Shown: positions 40,401-51,310, counted from the first letter of the stretch. The stretch is 64,000 nt of DNA from Macrostomum hystrix (GCA_950097015.1 CATNEN010000041.1:1529501-1593500); one strand, 5' to 3'. Notes: generated from the sequence alone by a model not told the origin. Numbers and translations are program-made.

Positions 40401-43400
40401 GTTTCTGTATTGACCTACAGCTGACCAGTTTCTGTATTGACCTGTCACTCACTTGCAGCTGTTCCGTATTCTCTTTGACCCCTTGCTGACTGACTATTTC
40501 GCATCTGCCCGGCCCGCAGGCTCGTCGATGTGTAGCCGGCTGTGCCGCACCCTGACCCACCCGTGCACCCAGGCGGCCGACATGTCCGCCAGTCTGGTGC
40601 ATACCCTGTGCAAGGGCAGCATCGCCAGGGCTGTGCGTCACACCGGCTACGGCAACTTCGCCGGCTTCCTCGCTCGCCGCGGCCTCATGGGCGGCCCAAT
40701 GCCCGCAGCGACCTCGGCGTACAGCTCCGACTCCTCCCAGGACGACGATGAGGATGTGGAGGACGACATCGAGCAGGAAGGCGAAGAGGGTCAAGGCGAA
40801 GTCAATGGCAGTAAGTATTCAGCTGATATTTTTCTAACTTAACTCACTCGTAGTTTACACTAGCTGCGTGAGCTCAACCACCTAAGCATTCACTCACACC
40901 ATCCGCCACATTCACTCACATTTGCATCCACTCCATTCTAGCTGCGTGAGCAGTTAGACTCAAACACGCTCATAGATTTCACCTGCTTTGGAGCAGATGA
41001 AATCAAGGCAAGGGGAGTCAACAAAGGTAGATTATCAAACGGCATGGTTTACCTCGTAAAAAATAATATTGCAAAGAGAAGCACATTGGTGCACAAATCT
41101 GACTTCGCTCTGGTACTAAAAATAAAGCAAAAGCAGTCTGAAGAACCTCTGTATATCTTAGGGTGTTACATCCCACCGGAAAATTCTAAATACTACAAGG
41201 AAGATATATGGTGACTCCGTATTAACAGTAGGTGACTTCAATGCACGAACTGGCACATTACAGTCCAGCACTAGGGATAAGTTTCCCAGACTAAGACTGA
41301 TGGAAATGTGCTCCGAGACCAAGAGCACGATTCTGAACGGAATGACTCAGGGTGACATTATGGGAAATTACAAGTTTAGTAGCACACTAGGCCGAAGTAC
41401 CATAGACTACGCCATTGCATCAATGGATAAAGTGGATATTATAAAATACTTCTTTATTCATCCTCAAAGCTTTCTGTCCAGACATTGCCCGCTAACAGTC
41501 ACTCTGATTTTTCCTGATCATGTCCAACCAGAACACGCAAACCAGGAAAAACATCAATCCTTCCCAATGCCTCCAAGATGGGACACTGAAACGCAGGGAA
41601 GTTACATTGAGGCATTGAATAACAAACAAAGCGAAGAAATAATTAGGGGGCGAGTGGGTCAGCGGCTAACGTCGCTGCCTCGCACTCCAAAGGACGCTAG
41701 TTCGATTCACCCTAGCCTTTAAGTCACGATTAATTTCGGGGCTTGTTGGGAGGTTTGGACAGTAGCGACCGGCGGAGGTACACCATATTTCGTGCAATCA
41801 AAGCTTGAAATAATAGCTTCGCTCCTACCTTCTGTGTGCCTGTTCTGCGTTGTGTGAGTTGTGTGCGTTGGCGCTGGGGCGTGAGACCTTGCGGGGGGTG
41901 GCTGGAGGGCGGGTGTACACCGCCGCGCGCTTTCTGGACTTCCGTCAGCGCGATTGGATAAGTGTACACTCATCACCCGGCCCCCCCTGAGGACTGATTT
42001 CTTATCAGCCTTCCGCCCCGGCTTGGTCTGCCATGTGCGTGTGGGGCTGGGGTGGGGGACACTGCTGCCTATTCTGGGTGCCTCCTGCCCTCCCCGGCTG
42101 GTCTGTGCTGCTGTGTGTGGTGCCTGCTCAGGGGAGGCGGCGCGATGGGCGCAAAAGCGCCTAGTTCGCCGGTCTGGGGGCGTGCCGCTCCGTCGCTTGT
42201 GCGACAAGTGCCCCGGGCCCCCCTGCAAATATATAGAGAGATAGAAGAAATAATTAGAAAGTTGCAATCTATTGACGCACACGATGGAGAATCCCTGGAA
42301 AATTTGTTCTCGAGCTTGACCAACCTGCTTAGAGACTCAGCGGCAGAAAGCTGCGCAAAGACTATCATTCCGAATTAGTTCTGGACAAATCGAGACGAGA
42401 CACTAAGAAACTTGAGCAAATCATTAAGGTACGTGGCCAGGAAAAAAAGACGTAGACCAACTGACAGTGCGCTGGCATCTGAATATAATGGGCTAGCAAA
42501 AAATACAAACAACAGCTCAAGAAAATGAAGCAGATGGACATAAATGACTGCATTCAGAAAATGGCGGCTAACGGAACCTCAAAGGGATTCTGGCCCGGTC
42601 TTAGAAGAGCAGAAGAGTTGCTGTTCCCCAGCAAGAGACTAGCAGATCTCAAGCCCCAATCGCTGACATCGCGGACAACCTAACCAAAGTATTTAACGCA
42701 CACCCTTCTTCGGGAACCCAGCCGCATTGCACAGATGAAGCAGTTAGTCCCGAAGATTTAATTAGCTGCGTAGATCTCGATAGAGCAGTTAAAAAGCTAA
42801 AGAGAAGAAAGGCTGCAGGAATAGATGGTATAACAAATGAGCACATTATCTGCGGACAAGAGAAGCTAAAACCCGTACTTATGAAGCTATTTAACGCAAG
42901 CGTAAGACTCGGCCAGACTCCTGCACAGTGGTCAAATGCCCTAATCACACCGATTTATAAAAAGGGTTCCCGTAGTGACCCCAAAAACTACAGACCCATG
43001 AGCGTGCTGCCTGCCCTGGCTCGCCTGTTTGCCTCACTTATCTATGAAAAGCTAGAAACTCATATTCGCACCCTCGACTTGCTTTCAGCTATTTAACGCT
43101 ATTTAACGCAACTTGCTATACTGCGATGATCTAGTGATCTTTGGAGAGAATCCTCGAGAGCTGCAGAAGGGCCTCGATAAAGTGTCTGAATTTAGTCAGA
43201 GCCACAAGCTAGAAATCAATATGCAAAAAACTAAGGTTATTAGCTGCTGCCCTGACCCATCAAAGACGGCTAACAAACTATTTCTGCAGGGACAACTGTT
43301 AGATGGCGTCAAAGAATGGAAATATCTTGGCTTTCACATCAATGCTAACGGAACCGTGGATTCCCATGCCACAGAGATTAACAAAAAATGTGGATACCCT

Positions 43401-45052
43401 ATTCTTCTCTTAAGGAAATTAGCTAGCCATGGGGCGGTCAGATACAATCAGCTCATGCTGTACTGCACAGCAATGATAGAAAGCATAGCTCTGTATGCCT
43501 CCGAGGCCTGGGGGGCTTTTGTCTCGTGGAACCTGGGTCCTTGGGACCTCTGTCTTTTTGAAAGGGTAAACATCAGGTGCTGTAAAGCCATACTACAAGT
43601 CAGCCAAAATACAGATGGCAACGGTGCCCGCTCGGAGTTAGGCAGATTGCCTTTATTATACAACATCCAGAAAAGAAGCATTTCATACTGGGCCTCCATA
43701 ACAAGCCGGCCGGACTCCATAATTTTCAAGTTATTAGCGGACCCAACATACAGTGATGTTGGAATCAAAGCAAAGACCAACAATGAGGTTATGCTCAACT
43801 GCAGAGGCATTAGTCCTGCAAATGCAATTAGAAACCACAGAAAAAATTTTGTTTCTCAGTTCGATACCAATTGGAGACAAAGGACACAGAACTCAAGCAA
43901 GCTAAGTCACTTCTATTACTCCTTTAAGCAATAATATTCAGCCGAAAAATATTTACAACAAATATAAAACCCAGAGTTGAGACGTACCATATCCTCGTTT
44001 AGACAAGGAAACCATAAGCTAGCTTGCGAAACATTGCGAACTGCGAGACCGAAAATTCCGTATGTGAATAGATTATGTAGTAAGTGCAAAACAGAAGTTG
44101 AAAACGAGGTCCACTTCCTTTTTAAGTGCAGTTGGAATATGTATAGCGCAGCACGTTCGAATTTTGAGAAGAGAATTTCTGGGAAAACTCCCAATTTCGC
44201 ATCCTTAACAGCAGAAGAGAAATCTAACTACATAATGGCTCAAGACGATAGGGAAACCACTGAAGCTTTAGCAAAGTACATCATAGACATCTCTAAAATA
44301 AGAGAACAGCTGCCCTGAGACTACGAGCTCGTACTAACATTTAACAATATATTTTTCATATTTTTTTATTTCTGGCGCCCCTTGTGTTTTTACTGGTCTT
44401 ATTTTTAATACCTTTGCTTTTCCCTTCCCAGCTCAATAGTTGAATCCTACAAAACTTCGCTTTTTATCTTTTTCGTTGTCCATTAAAATATTTGTTGTCA
44501 AAAATATACAAAGGAAAAAAATCAGCACCCATAGATGGCGTGCGCGTTTTAATAATAATTCACGCACATCATCCGCCCCATTCACTCACATCATCCGCCC
44601 CATTCACTCACATCATCCGCCCCATTCACTCACATCATCCGCCCCATTCACTCACATCATCCGCCCCATTCACTCACATCATCCGCCCCATTCACTCACA
44701 TCATCCGCCCCATTCACTCACATCATCCGCCCCATTCACTCACATCATCCGCTCCTTTCACCCACCCGCAGCCTCGAGCTGGTCCTACAACCCCATAACC
44801 GGGCGCCGGGAGCCGCCTAGGCCGGATCCCACAGCCGGCATGACGGAAGAGCAGAAAGAGTTCGAGGTGCACCGGGTGATGCAGGCCATTGACAGGCTGC
44901 AGGCCACCGGGGTCATCAGCCCGGCTGTGATTGGCCAGGACGGCCGGCCCTGCCCTGTGAGCCACCCGCTGGAGCTAGTGGACCGGCTGGCCGAGCAGGC
45001 GGCGAAGCGGCAGGGCCGACAACGGGGCGACGGAAGCGACAGTGACGATTAG
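37465..45052 (+). CDS. RIC8: RIC8 (synembryn), G-alpha chaperone and exchange factor, four exons
   Basis: Exons are 37465-38241, 38894-39389, 40520-40810 and 44772-45052. Junction phases 0, 1 and 1 agree, giving 614 residues (vertebrate RIC8A about 530). Armadillo-like helical repeats run through exons 1-3, with family landmarks LLSRSGLADIIAGFKGKPPP, RRIRRYCKHRLLPKRSRD, HTGYGNFAGFLARRGL, an acidic SSDSSQDDDEDVEDD stretch, and in exon 4 NPITGRRE...MTEEQKEFE and a serine/acid-rich C-terminus (GSDSDD). RIC8 folds nascent G-alpha subunits and promotes nucleotide exchange in the cytosol. Every intron carries a different minisatellite; intron 3 also contains a 3.3-kb dead retrotransposon and a SINE. 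Confidence 0.92.
38303..38838. repeat. 20-bp minisatellite in RIC8 intron 1 (about 27 copies)
   Basis: Units of CTGAATGACCTGTGTCCCTC, shifting to CCTTC and GGCC variants in blocks. It is the reverse complement of the RAD9 intron 2 unit. Confidence 0.95.
39440..40445. repeat. 27-bp minisatellite in RIC8 intron 2 (about 37 copies)
   Basis: Units of CTGACCAGTTTCTGTATTG followed by (A/T)CCTACAG. Each unit contains a branch-point-like CTGAC, a pyrimidine-rich stretch and a terminal CAG, so it resembles a 3' splice site. The real acceptor lies 75 bp beyond the array. Confidence 0.95.
40870..40950. repeat. Left remnant of the 22-bp array of RIC8 intron 3
   Basis: Degenerate CATTCACTCACACCATCCGC-type units, together with two copies of CTAGCTGCGTGAGC, lie just before the retrotransposon. 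The main array of the same unit is on the other side, at 44565-44760. Confidence 0.6.
41030..41645 (+). pseudogene. Apurinic-type endonuclease domain fragment
   Basis: Pieces read YILGCYIPPENSKYYKEDIW, then after a frame break VGDFNARTG (the catalytic DFN motif), STIDYAIAS and SRHCPLTV (the SDHxPL site, with R for D). At least one frameshift or stop lies near 41213. Confidence 0.8.
41646..42243 (+). mobile_element. tRNA-derived SINE, copy B (598 bp)
   Basis: Same family as 13840-14427. It has the intact head GGGGGCGAGTGGGTCAGCGG with A box TCAGCGGCTAACG and a perfect B box GTTCGATTC. A 13-bp target duplication, GAAGAAATAATTA, flanks it at 41633-41645 and 42244-42256. Excising it rejoins the retrotransposon reading frame (SEEIIRKLQ). 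The tail is AATATATAGAGAGATA rather than copy A's AAGT repeats. Confidence 0.92.
42244..44318 (+). pseudogene. Reverse transcriptase and C-terminal zinc finger fragments
   Basis: RT pieces: KAAGIDGITNEHI and ALITPIYKKGSRSDPKNYRP (42780-43098). The core before the active site is then deleted at about 43098-43112, where CTATTTAACG is repeated. LYCDDLVIFGE carries the catalytic DD (43116), followed by the thumb region. A further ORF (43977-44318) has a CxxC...HxxxxC finger (LCSKCKTEVENEVHFLFKC). Several stops separate the parts. Confidence 0.85.
44565..44760. repeat. 22-bp minisatellite at the end of RIC8 intron 3 (about 9 copies)
   Basis: Units of CATCATCCGCCCCATTCACTCA. The final unit grades into the real acceptor (CCGCTCCTTTCACCCACCCGCAG), so the array supplies the pyrimidine-rich tract. 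Confidence 0.93.
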
Positions 45053-45464
45053 CGGCATAGAGGATCGGAGTTCGCCCACGTGCTCCCAAACCAATGGACC
45101 CATCATGGACTTCAAATTATGCTAGCTGTTGTGTCGTCTGCTTTTAGTACATTTTTATCCAGATTGCGCAGCCAATCCTCTGTCTTCTACTCAATCAGAG
45201 GTGCGCCGCCTATCGTTAAGAGTATAATTATTACAAGTCGAAGTTATGCAGCAGTATAACTGTTTTCTAGCATTGTTGTAAATGTTTTATATATTTATAT
45301 TGCTGAGATCTAGAATTTCAGAGTTAATGAATGGACTGCCGCTATTTAGACATACTGAAAGCACTCTATCGAAATTTGAAATATACTAAACCAGTGTTTT
45401 ACATCTACTTTTGTTGTGGCATCCACCCCAATGCTGTCGCTTGTTTTGTTTGACCAGCCTTGCC
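45053..45464. other. RIC8 3' UTR and flank
   Basis: AT-rich, no ORF. No canonical AATAAA; TATATATTTATATT near 45288 is the most A/T-rich spot. Confidence 0.4.
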
Positions 45465-46128
45465 TGTCAGCAGTATGACCCATGTTCTCAGCCATGACTG
45501 TCAGCAGTATGACCCCTGTTCTCAGCCATGGCTGTCAGCAGTATGACCCCTGTTCTCAGCCATGACTGTCAGCAGTATGACCCCTGTTCTCAGCCATGAC
45601 TGTCAGCAGTATGACCCCTGTTCTCAGCCATGACTGTCAGCAGTATGACCCCTGTTCTCAGCCATGACTGTCAGTAATGGGGTCCCTGTTCTTAGCCATG
45701 TCTGTCAGCAGTATGACCCCTATTCTCAGCCATGACTGTCAGCAGTATGACCCCTGTTCTCAGCCATGACTGTCTGCAGTATGACCCCTATTCTCAGCCA
45801 TGACTGTCAGCAGTATGACCCCTGTTCTCAGCCTTGACTGTCAGCAGTATGACCCATGTTCTCAGCCTTGACTGTCAGCAGTATGACCCATGTTCTCAGC
45901 CTTGACTGTCAGCAGTATGACCCCTGTTCTCAGCCTTGACTGTCAGCAGTATGACCCCTGACAGGGTCAGCCTTGACTGTCAGCAGTATGACCCATGTTC
46001 TCAGCCATGACTGTCAGTAATGGGGTCCCTGTTCTTAGCCATGACTGTCAGCTGTATGACCTCTGTTCTCACGTGACTGTTCAGCAGTATGAGTCCTGTT
46101 CTGAGCTATGACTGTCAGCAGCATGACC
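45465..46128. repeat. 34-bp minisatellite (about 19 copies)
   Basis: Units of ATGACTGTCAGCAGTATGAC followed by CCCTGTTCTCAGCC. Each unit holds TATGACCCCTGTTCTCAG, which resembles branch point plus 3' splice site. Several truncated or variant units (TCAGTAATGGGGTCCCTG) occur twice. Confidence 0.93.
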
Positions 46129-46180
46129 ACTGAGAATGATCCTGACGCTCCATTGCATTCCAGCCGGAGCAACCGGCAGC

Positions 46181-46474
46181 ATGGAGGCAGCGGCAGTGAT
46201 CAGGACAGAGACAGGAGGCGGCAGTCTGTGGCGCAGTCTGCCGAGAATCTTCAGTGGTCAGCGGAAGGAGCCGGCCGAGCAGCCGAGTCCAGCGAAGCGA
46301 CCCGTGTTGAATGGCGTCAGCTCGCTGCGTCAGCTGCTGGATCGGGGGCTGCTGCGAGCCGCCAGTTCGACATCTGCCGAGGCCACATCCGGCGGCGCCG
46401 GCAGCGGTGGACGGCAGCGGAAGTGGTCGGCCGTCTATCGTGATCTGAATGCCGTGTCGCCTTCGAGCTTTTAA
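46181..46474 (+). CDS. Possible one-exon small protein (97 aa), unknown
   Basis: An ORF with codon composition like the neighbouring genes starts MEAAAVIRTETGGGSLWRS and ends RKWSAVYRDLNAVSPSSF. A good acceptor (CATTGCATTCCAG) ends at 46163, 17 bases before the ATG. It could be a spliced-leader-receiving single-exon gene, or the last exon of a gene whose other exons I cannot find. No domain was recognised. The protein is basic and Ser/Ala/Gly-rich. Confidence 0.4.
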   Translation: MEAAAVIRTETGGGSLWRSLPRIFSGQRKEPAEQPSPAKRPVLNGVSSLRQLLDRGLLRAASSTSAEATSGGAGSGGRQRKWSAVYRDLNAVSPSSF

Positions 46475-46529
46475 TTGACTTCATTGGCTTCAGGGGCCAA
46501 TGTTGGCTTTTTGGTTGGACTATAGCTGG

Positions 46530-46828
46530 GATTCTGCCTGTGGATTGCTAGCCTAGCCCGCATCCCCAGCTGTGAGTCTGACAGTGGGAGATGGGATTCT
46601 GCCTGTGGATTGCTAGCCTAGCCCGCATCCCCAGCTGTGAGTCAGACAGTGGGAGATGGGATTCTGCCTGTGGATTGCTAGCCTAGCCCGCATCCCCAGC
46701 TGTGAGTCTGACAGTGGGAGATGGGATTCTGCCTGTGGATTGCTAGCCTAGCCCGCATCCCCAGCTGTAAGTCTGACAGTGGGAGATGTGATTCTGCCTG
46801 TGGATTGCTAGCCTAGCCCGCAACTTCG
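46530..46828. repeat. 65-bp repeat (about 4.5 copies)
   Basis: Units of ATTCTGCCTGTGGATTGCTA, GCCTAGCCCGCATCCCCAGC, TGTGAGTCTGACAGTGGGAGATGGG, nearly identical. Confidence 0.93.
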
Positions 46829-47284
46829 TTTGAAAAAGCGTTAACTTATTTAACCTTAATCATACTGTTCTTGTTTCCCATTGATAAGAGTTTATTTGCA
46901 TAAGTAGTGCACAGTTTTCTACACATATCGGATTATATAATAGTATTCTGAGTTGTCAACTGCGAGCACAGATTAATATATGCTGTTTACCCTGTGACTG
47001 TCAATAATCTCAGACCTACTGGTTGCTTCTAAATTGCATGTTCACAATGGTCTCTAAATATTCGAGTGAGTTCTAATATTGTGCTCAAATATTCATGAAG
47101 CTACCCCTGCTTGGGCGTAAATTCCTGTATTTTTGTTCATTGATTGTTCACTCTCTTCTTCAATTAAGCAATTTACAAGAATATCAAAATATCATTCAGT
47201 TGAACTGCACTTGTTTATTTCCAGTTAAAGATAATTGTTTTCTTCACTTTCTTCATTGTTGTCATTTAAGTCAATCCCAGAGTT
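46829..47284. other. Intergenic, no gene seen
   Basis: AT-rich; no supported ORF. Confidence 0.5.
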
Positions 47285-47652
47285 TCCACTGGCACCAGTC
47301 AAACCCCCACTGACAGCAGTCAAACCCCCACTGACAGCAGTCAAATCCCCACTGACAGCAGTCAAATACCCACTACAACAGTCAAGTCCCCACTGACAGC
47401 AGTCAAGTCCTCACTGACAGCAGTCAAGTCCCCACTGACAGCAGTCAAATCCTCACTGACAGCAGTCAAATCCCACTGACCACAGTCAAATCCCCACTGA
47501 CAGCAGTCAAGTCCCCACTGACAGCAGTCAAGTCCTCACTGACAGCAGTCAAGTCCCCACTGACAGCAGTCAAGTCCCCACTGACAGCAGTCAAATCCTC
47601 ACTGACAGCAGTCAAATCCCACTGACCACAGTCAAATCCCCACTGACAGCAT
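47285..47652. repeat. 20-bp minisatellite (about 18 copies)
   Basis: Units of CCCACTGACAGCAGTCAAAT or ...AAGT with TCACT and CCACAG variants. A block of about 120 bp appears duplicated within it (the CCACTGACCACAGTCAAATC unit occurs twice). Confidence 0.92.
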
Positions 47653-47816
47653 CTCTTGCATCACAGCGAATAAAAAAGTTTTAATTTAAAAAAGCCACAC
47701 AATGGCTGTTTTACGAGCTATAGCATATGGTATCCTGCTGATCGATTTATCGATAATCTCTAACTTCCCATCGGCAGCCGCCATTGGCCGATTTGCAGCT
47801 GGCGGCGGCAGTTGCC

Positions 47817-49085
47817 ATGGCAACCTGCTTCTGCTGCATGATGGCGGCCCCCGGCCCTACGCGCGACAGCGCTGCCGCCGTGGACGTCGGAGCCTCCGCC
47901 AACGCCACCCGCCGGCTGCTGTCCCTGCCGCAGGAGGCCCGGTCCGCCACCGCCGCCCTGGACGCCTGCCTGCTGACGGAGGCCTCGGGCCCGCGCTGCG
48001 CCTGGACTCTGCTGGAGGTCGGCATAGACGCCGACAGTCCATCGATGGTTCGCTCAGTCAGTTGCCACAGCGACGCCGCGCTGACGACCTGTCAGCCAGA
48101 AGCGGGTGCAGCTGGGTGAGTAATGTATCATCTGTTGGCTTTCATTCCTCTTCTGAATTCATCGAATTCAAAACCTTAGAATCCCAATTCCCAGCCTTGC
48201 TAGAATCCCAATTCCCAGCCTTGCTAGAATCCCAATTCCCAGCCTTGCTAGAATCCCAATTCCCAGCCAAGCTAGAATCCCAATTCCCAGCCTTGCTAGA
48301 ATCCCAATTCCCAGCCTTCCTAGAATCCCAATTCCCAGCCTTGCTAGAATACCAATTCCCAGCCTTGCTAGAATCCCAATTCCCAGCCTTGCTAGAATAC
48401 CAATTCCCAGCCAAGCTAGAATCCCAATTCCCAGCCTTGCTAGAATCCCAATTCCCAGCCTTGCTAGAATCCCAATTCCCAGCCTTGCTAGAAACACACC
48501 ATCCCATTGAATCCCAGACCAGCTTCGAGTGCAGCGTGCGGCGGCTGCCCAGCGTGTCTGCGGTTGTTCGGCGATGTCCGCGGCAGCGGCGGAGGCGCGG
48601 ACTTGAAAGTCGGCTGTCTCTGCTCCTGCCGATTCACCCACGATGCGGCTGAATCAATCTCGGCCAACCGCTCCTATCCATGCGGCTCAGCTGACGCCGC
48701 TGCTGCCTGCGGCACCTTCGCCGAGAGCCGGACCGAGGAACCAGCAGCCGCGGCAGGCCAGAAGACCTACCTGTACGTCGGCCCGCTGGCCGGCCTGGCG
48801 GTGATGGCGGCCATCGGCTGCGCCGTGCTGCGCCGCAACCACATCTGCCGCAGCACTGACACTCCCCGCATCACTGGCCAGATTGAGTTCGCCTTCTCAG
48901 ACCCGCAGCAGCAGCAGCAACAGCCGCTGCAGCCCGTCTCCGGCCGCCGGGAGAGCTGCTCCAGGTGCGGCGCCGTGCGGGTTGAAGTCACAGCGCCCGA
49001 TGGCGAGGCTGAGCCGCTCGCGTCGACTTCGGCTGATGCCACTGCTGCTGCTGCTGATGCTGCTGCATCTAAAGAACCGCTTTGA
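47817..49085 (+). CDS. Single-pass membrane protein with Cys-rich ectodomain, two exons, unknown
   Basis: Exon 1 (to 48115, donor GTGAGT) and exon 2 (48518-49085) join in phase 2. The product has an Ala/Leu-rich N-terminus and a Cys-rich ectodomain (ALDACLL, GPRCAW, SVSCHSD, ACGGCPACLRLFG, CLCSCRFTHD, NRSYPCG), with N-glycosylation sites NAT and NRS. One membrane span follows (YVGPLAGLAVMAAIGCAVL), then a basic stop-transfer (RRNH) and a cytoplasmic tail with polyglutamine and polyalanine. The start is uncertain: the first in-frame ATG is 47817, giving a poor signal peptide. A better hydrophobic leader starts at 47702 in another frame and could be joined by an unseen splice. It could be a receptor-like or adhesion protein; no family recognised. 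Confidence 0.6.
48175..48498. repeat. 24-bp minisatellite in the membrane-protein intron (about 13 copies)
   Basis: Units of AATCCCAATTCCCAGCCTTGCTAG. The real acceptor TTGAATCCCAG lies about 20 bp beyond and resembles the unit. Confidence 0.93.
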
Positions 49086-49097
49086 TGGCTGGGGGCC

Positions 49098-49562
49098 AGT
49101 GTGATCCCTATAGGATTATTCAGTGTGATCCCTATTGGATAATTCAGTGTGATCCCTATAGGATTATTCAGTGTGATCCCTATAGGATAATTCAGTGTGA
49201 TCCCTATAGGATTATTCAGTGTGATCCCTATTGGATAATTCAATGTAATCCCTATAGGATAATTCAGTGTGATCCCTATAGGATTATTCAGTGTGATCCC
49301 TATTGGATAATTCAATGTAATCCCTATAGGATAATTCAGTGTGATCCCTATAGGATTATTCAGTGTGATCCCTATTGGATAATTCAATGTAATCCCTATA
49401 GGATTATTCAGTGTGATCCCTATAGGATAATTCAGTGTGATCCCTCTAGGATAATTCAGTGTGATCCCTCTAGGATAATTCAGTGTAATCCCTATAGGAT
49501 AATTCAGTGTGATCCCTATAGGATAATTCAGTGTAATCCCTATAGGATAATTCAGTGTGATC
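49098..49562. repeat. 24-bp minisatellite after the membrane-protein gene (about 19 copies)
   Basis: Units of GTGTGATCCCTATAGGATTA followed by TTCA, with GGATAA and TTGGAT variants, recurring as a 120-bp (5-unit) higher-order pattern. It starts 12 bases after the stop codon. Confidence 0.94.
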
Positions 49563-50489
49563 TCTGATCCCTTGGGGATAATTTAGTAATCCCCTGTTGA
49601 TATTCAGTGTCCTTGATCCCTATGGGATAATTCAGTGTGAGTCATTCACGATAATTCATTCTCGGGAGGAAAATTCATGTGACCTCATCTGATAGTTCAA
49701 CATCATATTTCGTGATCCCTTGTTTCCTAAGTGGATCCTAATGTGTTTTAGCGCGCGTGTCACTTCTGTAAGTTTTCAAAATTGCAATTTAATCTGTATA
49801 TTTTTATCTGGTTAATCAGGTTCATCAGGTAATTGATCCAGCCTCATAATTGTGACTCATCCGCACCTGAGCATAGGTGAGTATAGCTGAGCACACATGC
49901 GTACTCAAACTAGCCGTCTATTCCCATAAGTTATTCGCAGTCACAAGCTCACCAGTCAGGCCGCATGCTTTATCGTCAGCCGTGTGTGGCCTCGATTCCG
50001 TATTATTTCAGCACGCGTTTGTTGGATGCATTTTTAACCATTGCCGACGCACAAACCGGATGCGATGCCACAATAATTGCTTTTGTAATTATAATCGGCT
50101 ATATTCCTCATGGCTCTACTCTTTTGTCTAAACTCATTCTAGTCAGTCGGATGTGACTCAAGTTTTTTAGTCACGAAATTTTATTGCATCTTATTTTTTT
50201 GAGTATATCATTTGATCATTTGAGTATATCGCTTTGTCCTTTAAAATGTTTTCACTTTTTCGGAATGGCTTTATGAAGCCTTCTTACTTTGTTTAAGCCA
50301 GCTCGATTTATTATCAACGACTAACCACATTACGCTTGCTACGCATTGTACACCACATAATTCACAATATCCACATTAAATATCAGGCCAATATACGGCA
50401 ATATAAACTTTTTCTTTTTGTTCAACTCTTGTTGCTAAACTGCAACAACTAGCAGGCGATTTTCTGATTTCAAAAATATATAAGTAACC
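49563..50489. other. Intergenic, no gene seen
   Basis: Begins with decayed copies of the preceding repeat. The rest is AT-rich with no supported ORF. Confidence 0.5.
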
Positions 50490-51266
50490 GTGTGAGAATC
50501 GTCAGGTTCTGTGGTGTGAGAATCATCAGGTTCTGTGGTGTGAGAATCGTCAGGTTCTGGGGTGTGAGAATCGTCAGGTTCTGGGGTGTGAGAATCATCA
50601 GGTTCAGTGGTGTGAGAATCGTCAGGTTCTGGGGTGTGAGAATCATCAGGTTCTGGGGTGTGAGAATCATCAGGTTCAGTGGTGTGAGAATCGTCAGGTT
50701 CTGTGGTGTGAGAATCGTCAGGTTCTGGGTGTGAGAATCGTCAGGTTCTGGGGTGTGAGAATCATCAGGTTCTGGGGTGTAAGAATCATCAGGTTCTGGG
50801 GTGTGAGAATCATCAGGTTCTGGGGTGTGAGAATCATCAGGTTCTGGGGTGTGAGAATCATCAGGTTCAGTGGTGTGAGAATCATCAGGTTCTGTGGTGT
50901 GAGAATCGTCAGGTTCTGGGTGTGAGAATCGTCAGGTTCAGTGGTGTGAGAATCGTCAGGTTCAGTGGTGTGAGAATCGTCAGGTTCAGTGGTGTGAGAA
51001 TCGTCAGGTTCTGGGGTGTGAGAATCATCAGGTTCTGGGGTGTAAGAATCATCAGGTTCTGGGGTGTGAGAATCATCAGGTTCTGGGGTGTGAGAATCAT
51101 CAGGTTCTGGGGTGTGAGAATCATCAGGTTCAGTGGTGTGAGAATCATCAGGTTCTGTGGTGTGAGAATCGTCAGGTTCAGTGGTGTGAGAATCGTCAGG
51201 TTCAGTGGTGTGAGAATCGTCAGGTTCAGTGGTGTGAGAATCGTCATGTTCTGTGCTGTGAGAATC
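50490..51266. repeat. 24-bp minisatellite upstream of RPA3 (about 32 copies)
   Basis: Units of GTGAGAATCGTCAGGTTCTG followed by TGGT, with ATCATC, TTCTGG and TTCAGT variants. Two 23-bp units (TTCTGGGTGTGAG) mark a duplicated block of about 200 bp (near 50726 and 50917). Each unit contains GTGAGA and TCAGGTT, resembling both 5' and 3' splice motifs. Confidence 0.95.
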
Positions 51267-51297
51267 GCCGCTGTCCCATAGTAAGCAATTGCGTCTT

Positions 51298-51310
51298 ATG
51301 TATTTCAGTC
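51298..51310 (+). promoter_or_regulatory. Candidate (spliced-leader) acceptor before RPA3
   Basis: ATGTATTTCAG ends eight bases before the RPA3 ATG. It could be a spliced-leader acceptor or the end of a 5' UTR intron; sequence alone cannot tell. Confidence 0.4.

Larger units (their letters stand above)
40960..44345 (+). mobile_element. Decayed non-LTR retrotransposon (APE endonuclease type) in RIC8 intron 3
   Basis: Endonuclease, reverse transcriptase and C-terminal zinc-finger parts follow in order on the plus strand, with frameshifts, stops and an internal RT deletion. A SINE interrupts it. The clade is unresolved. No clear target duplication was found. Confidence 0.82.

Noticed and set aside
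39369-40794. 359- and 453-codon minus-strand ORFs and read-through of RIC8 exon 2
   Set aside because: Products of the 27-bp array. RIC8 homology stops at the GTGAGG donor and resumes at 40520.
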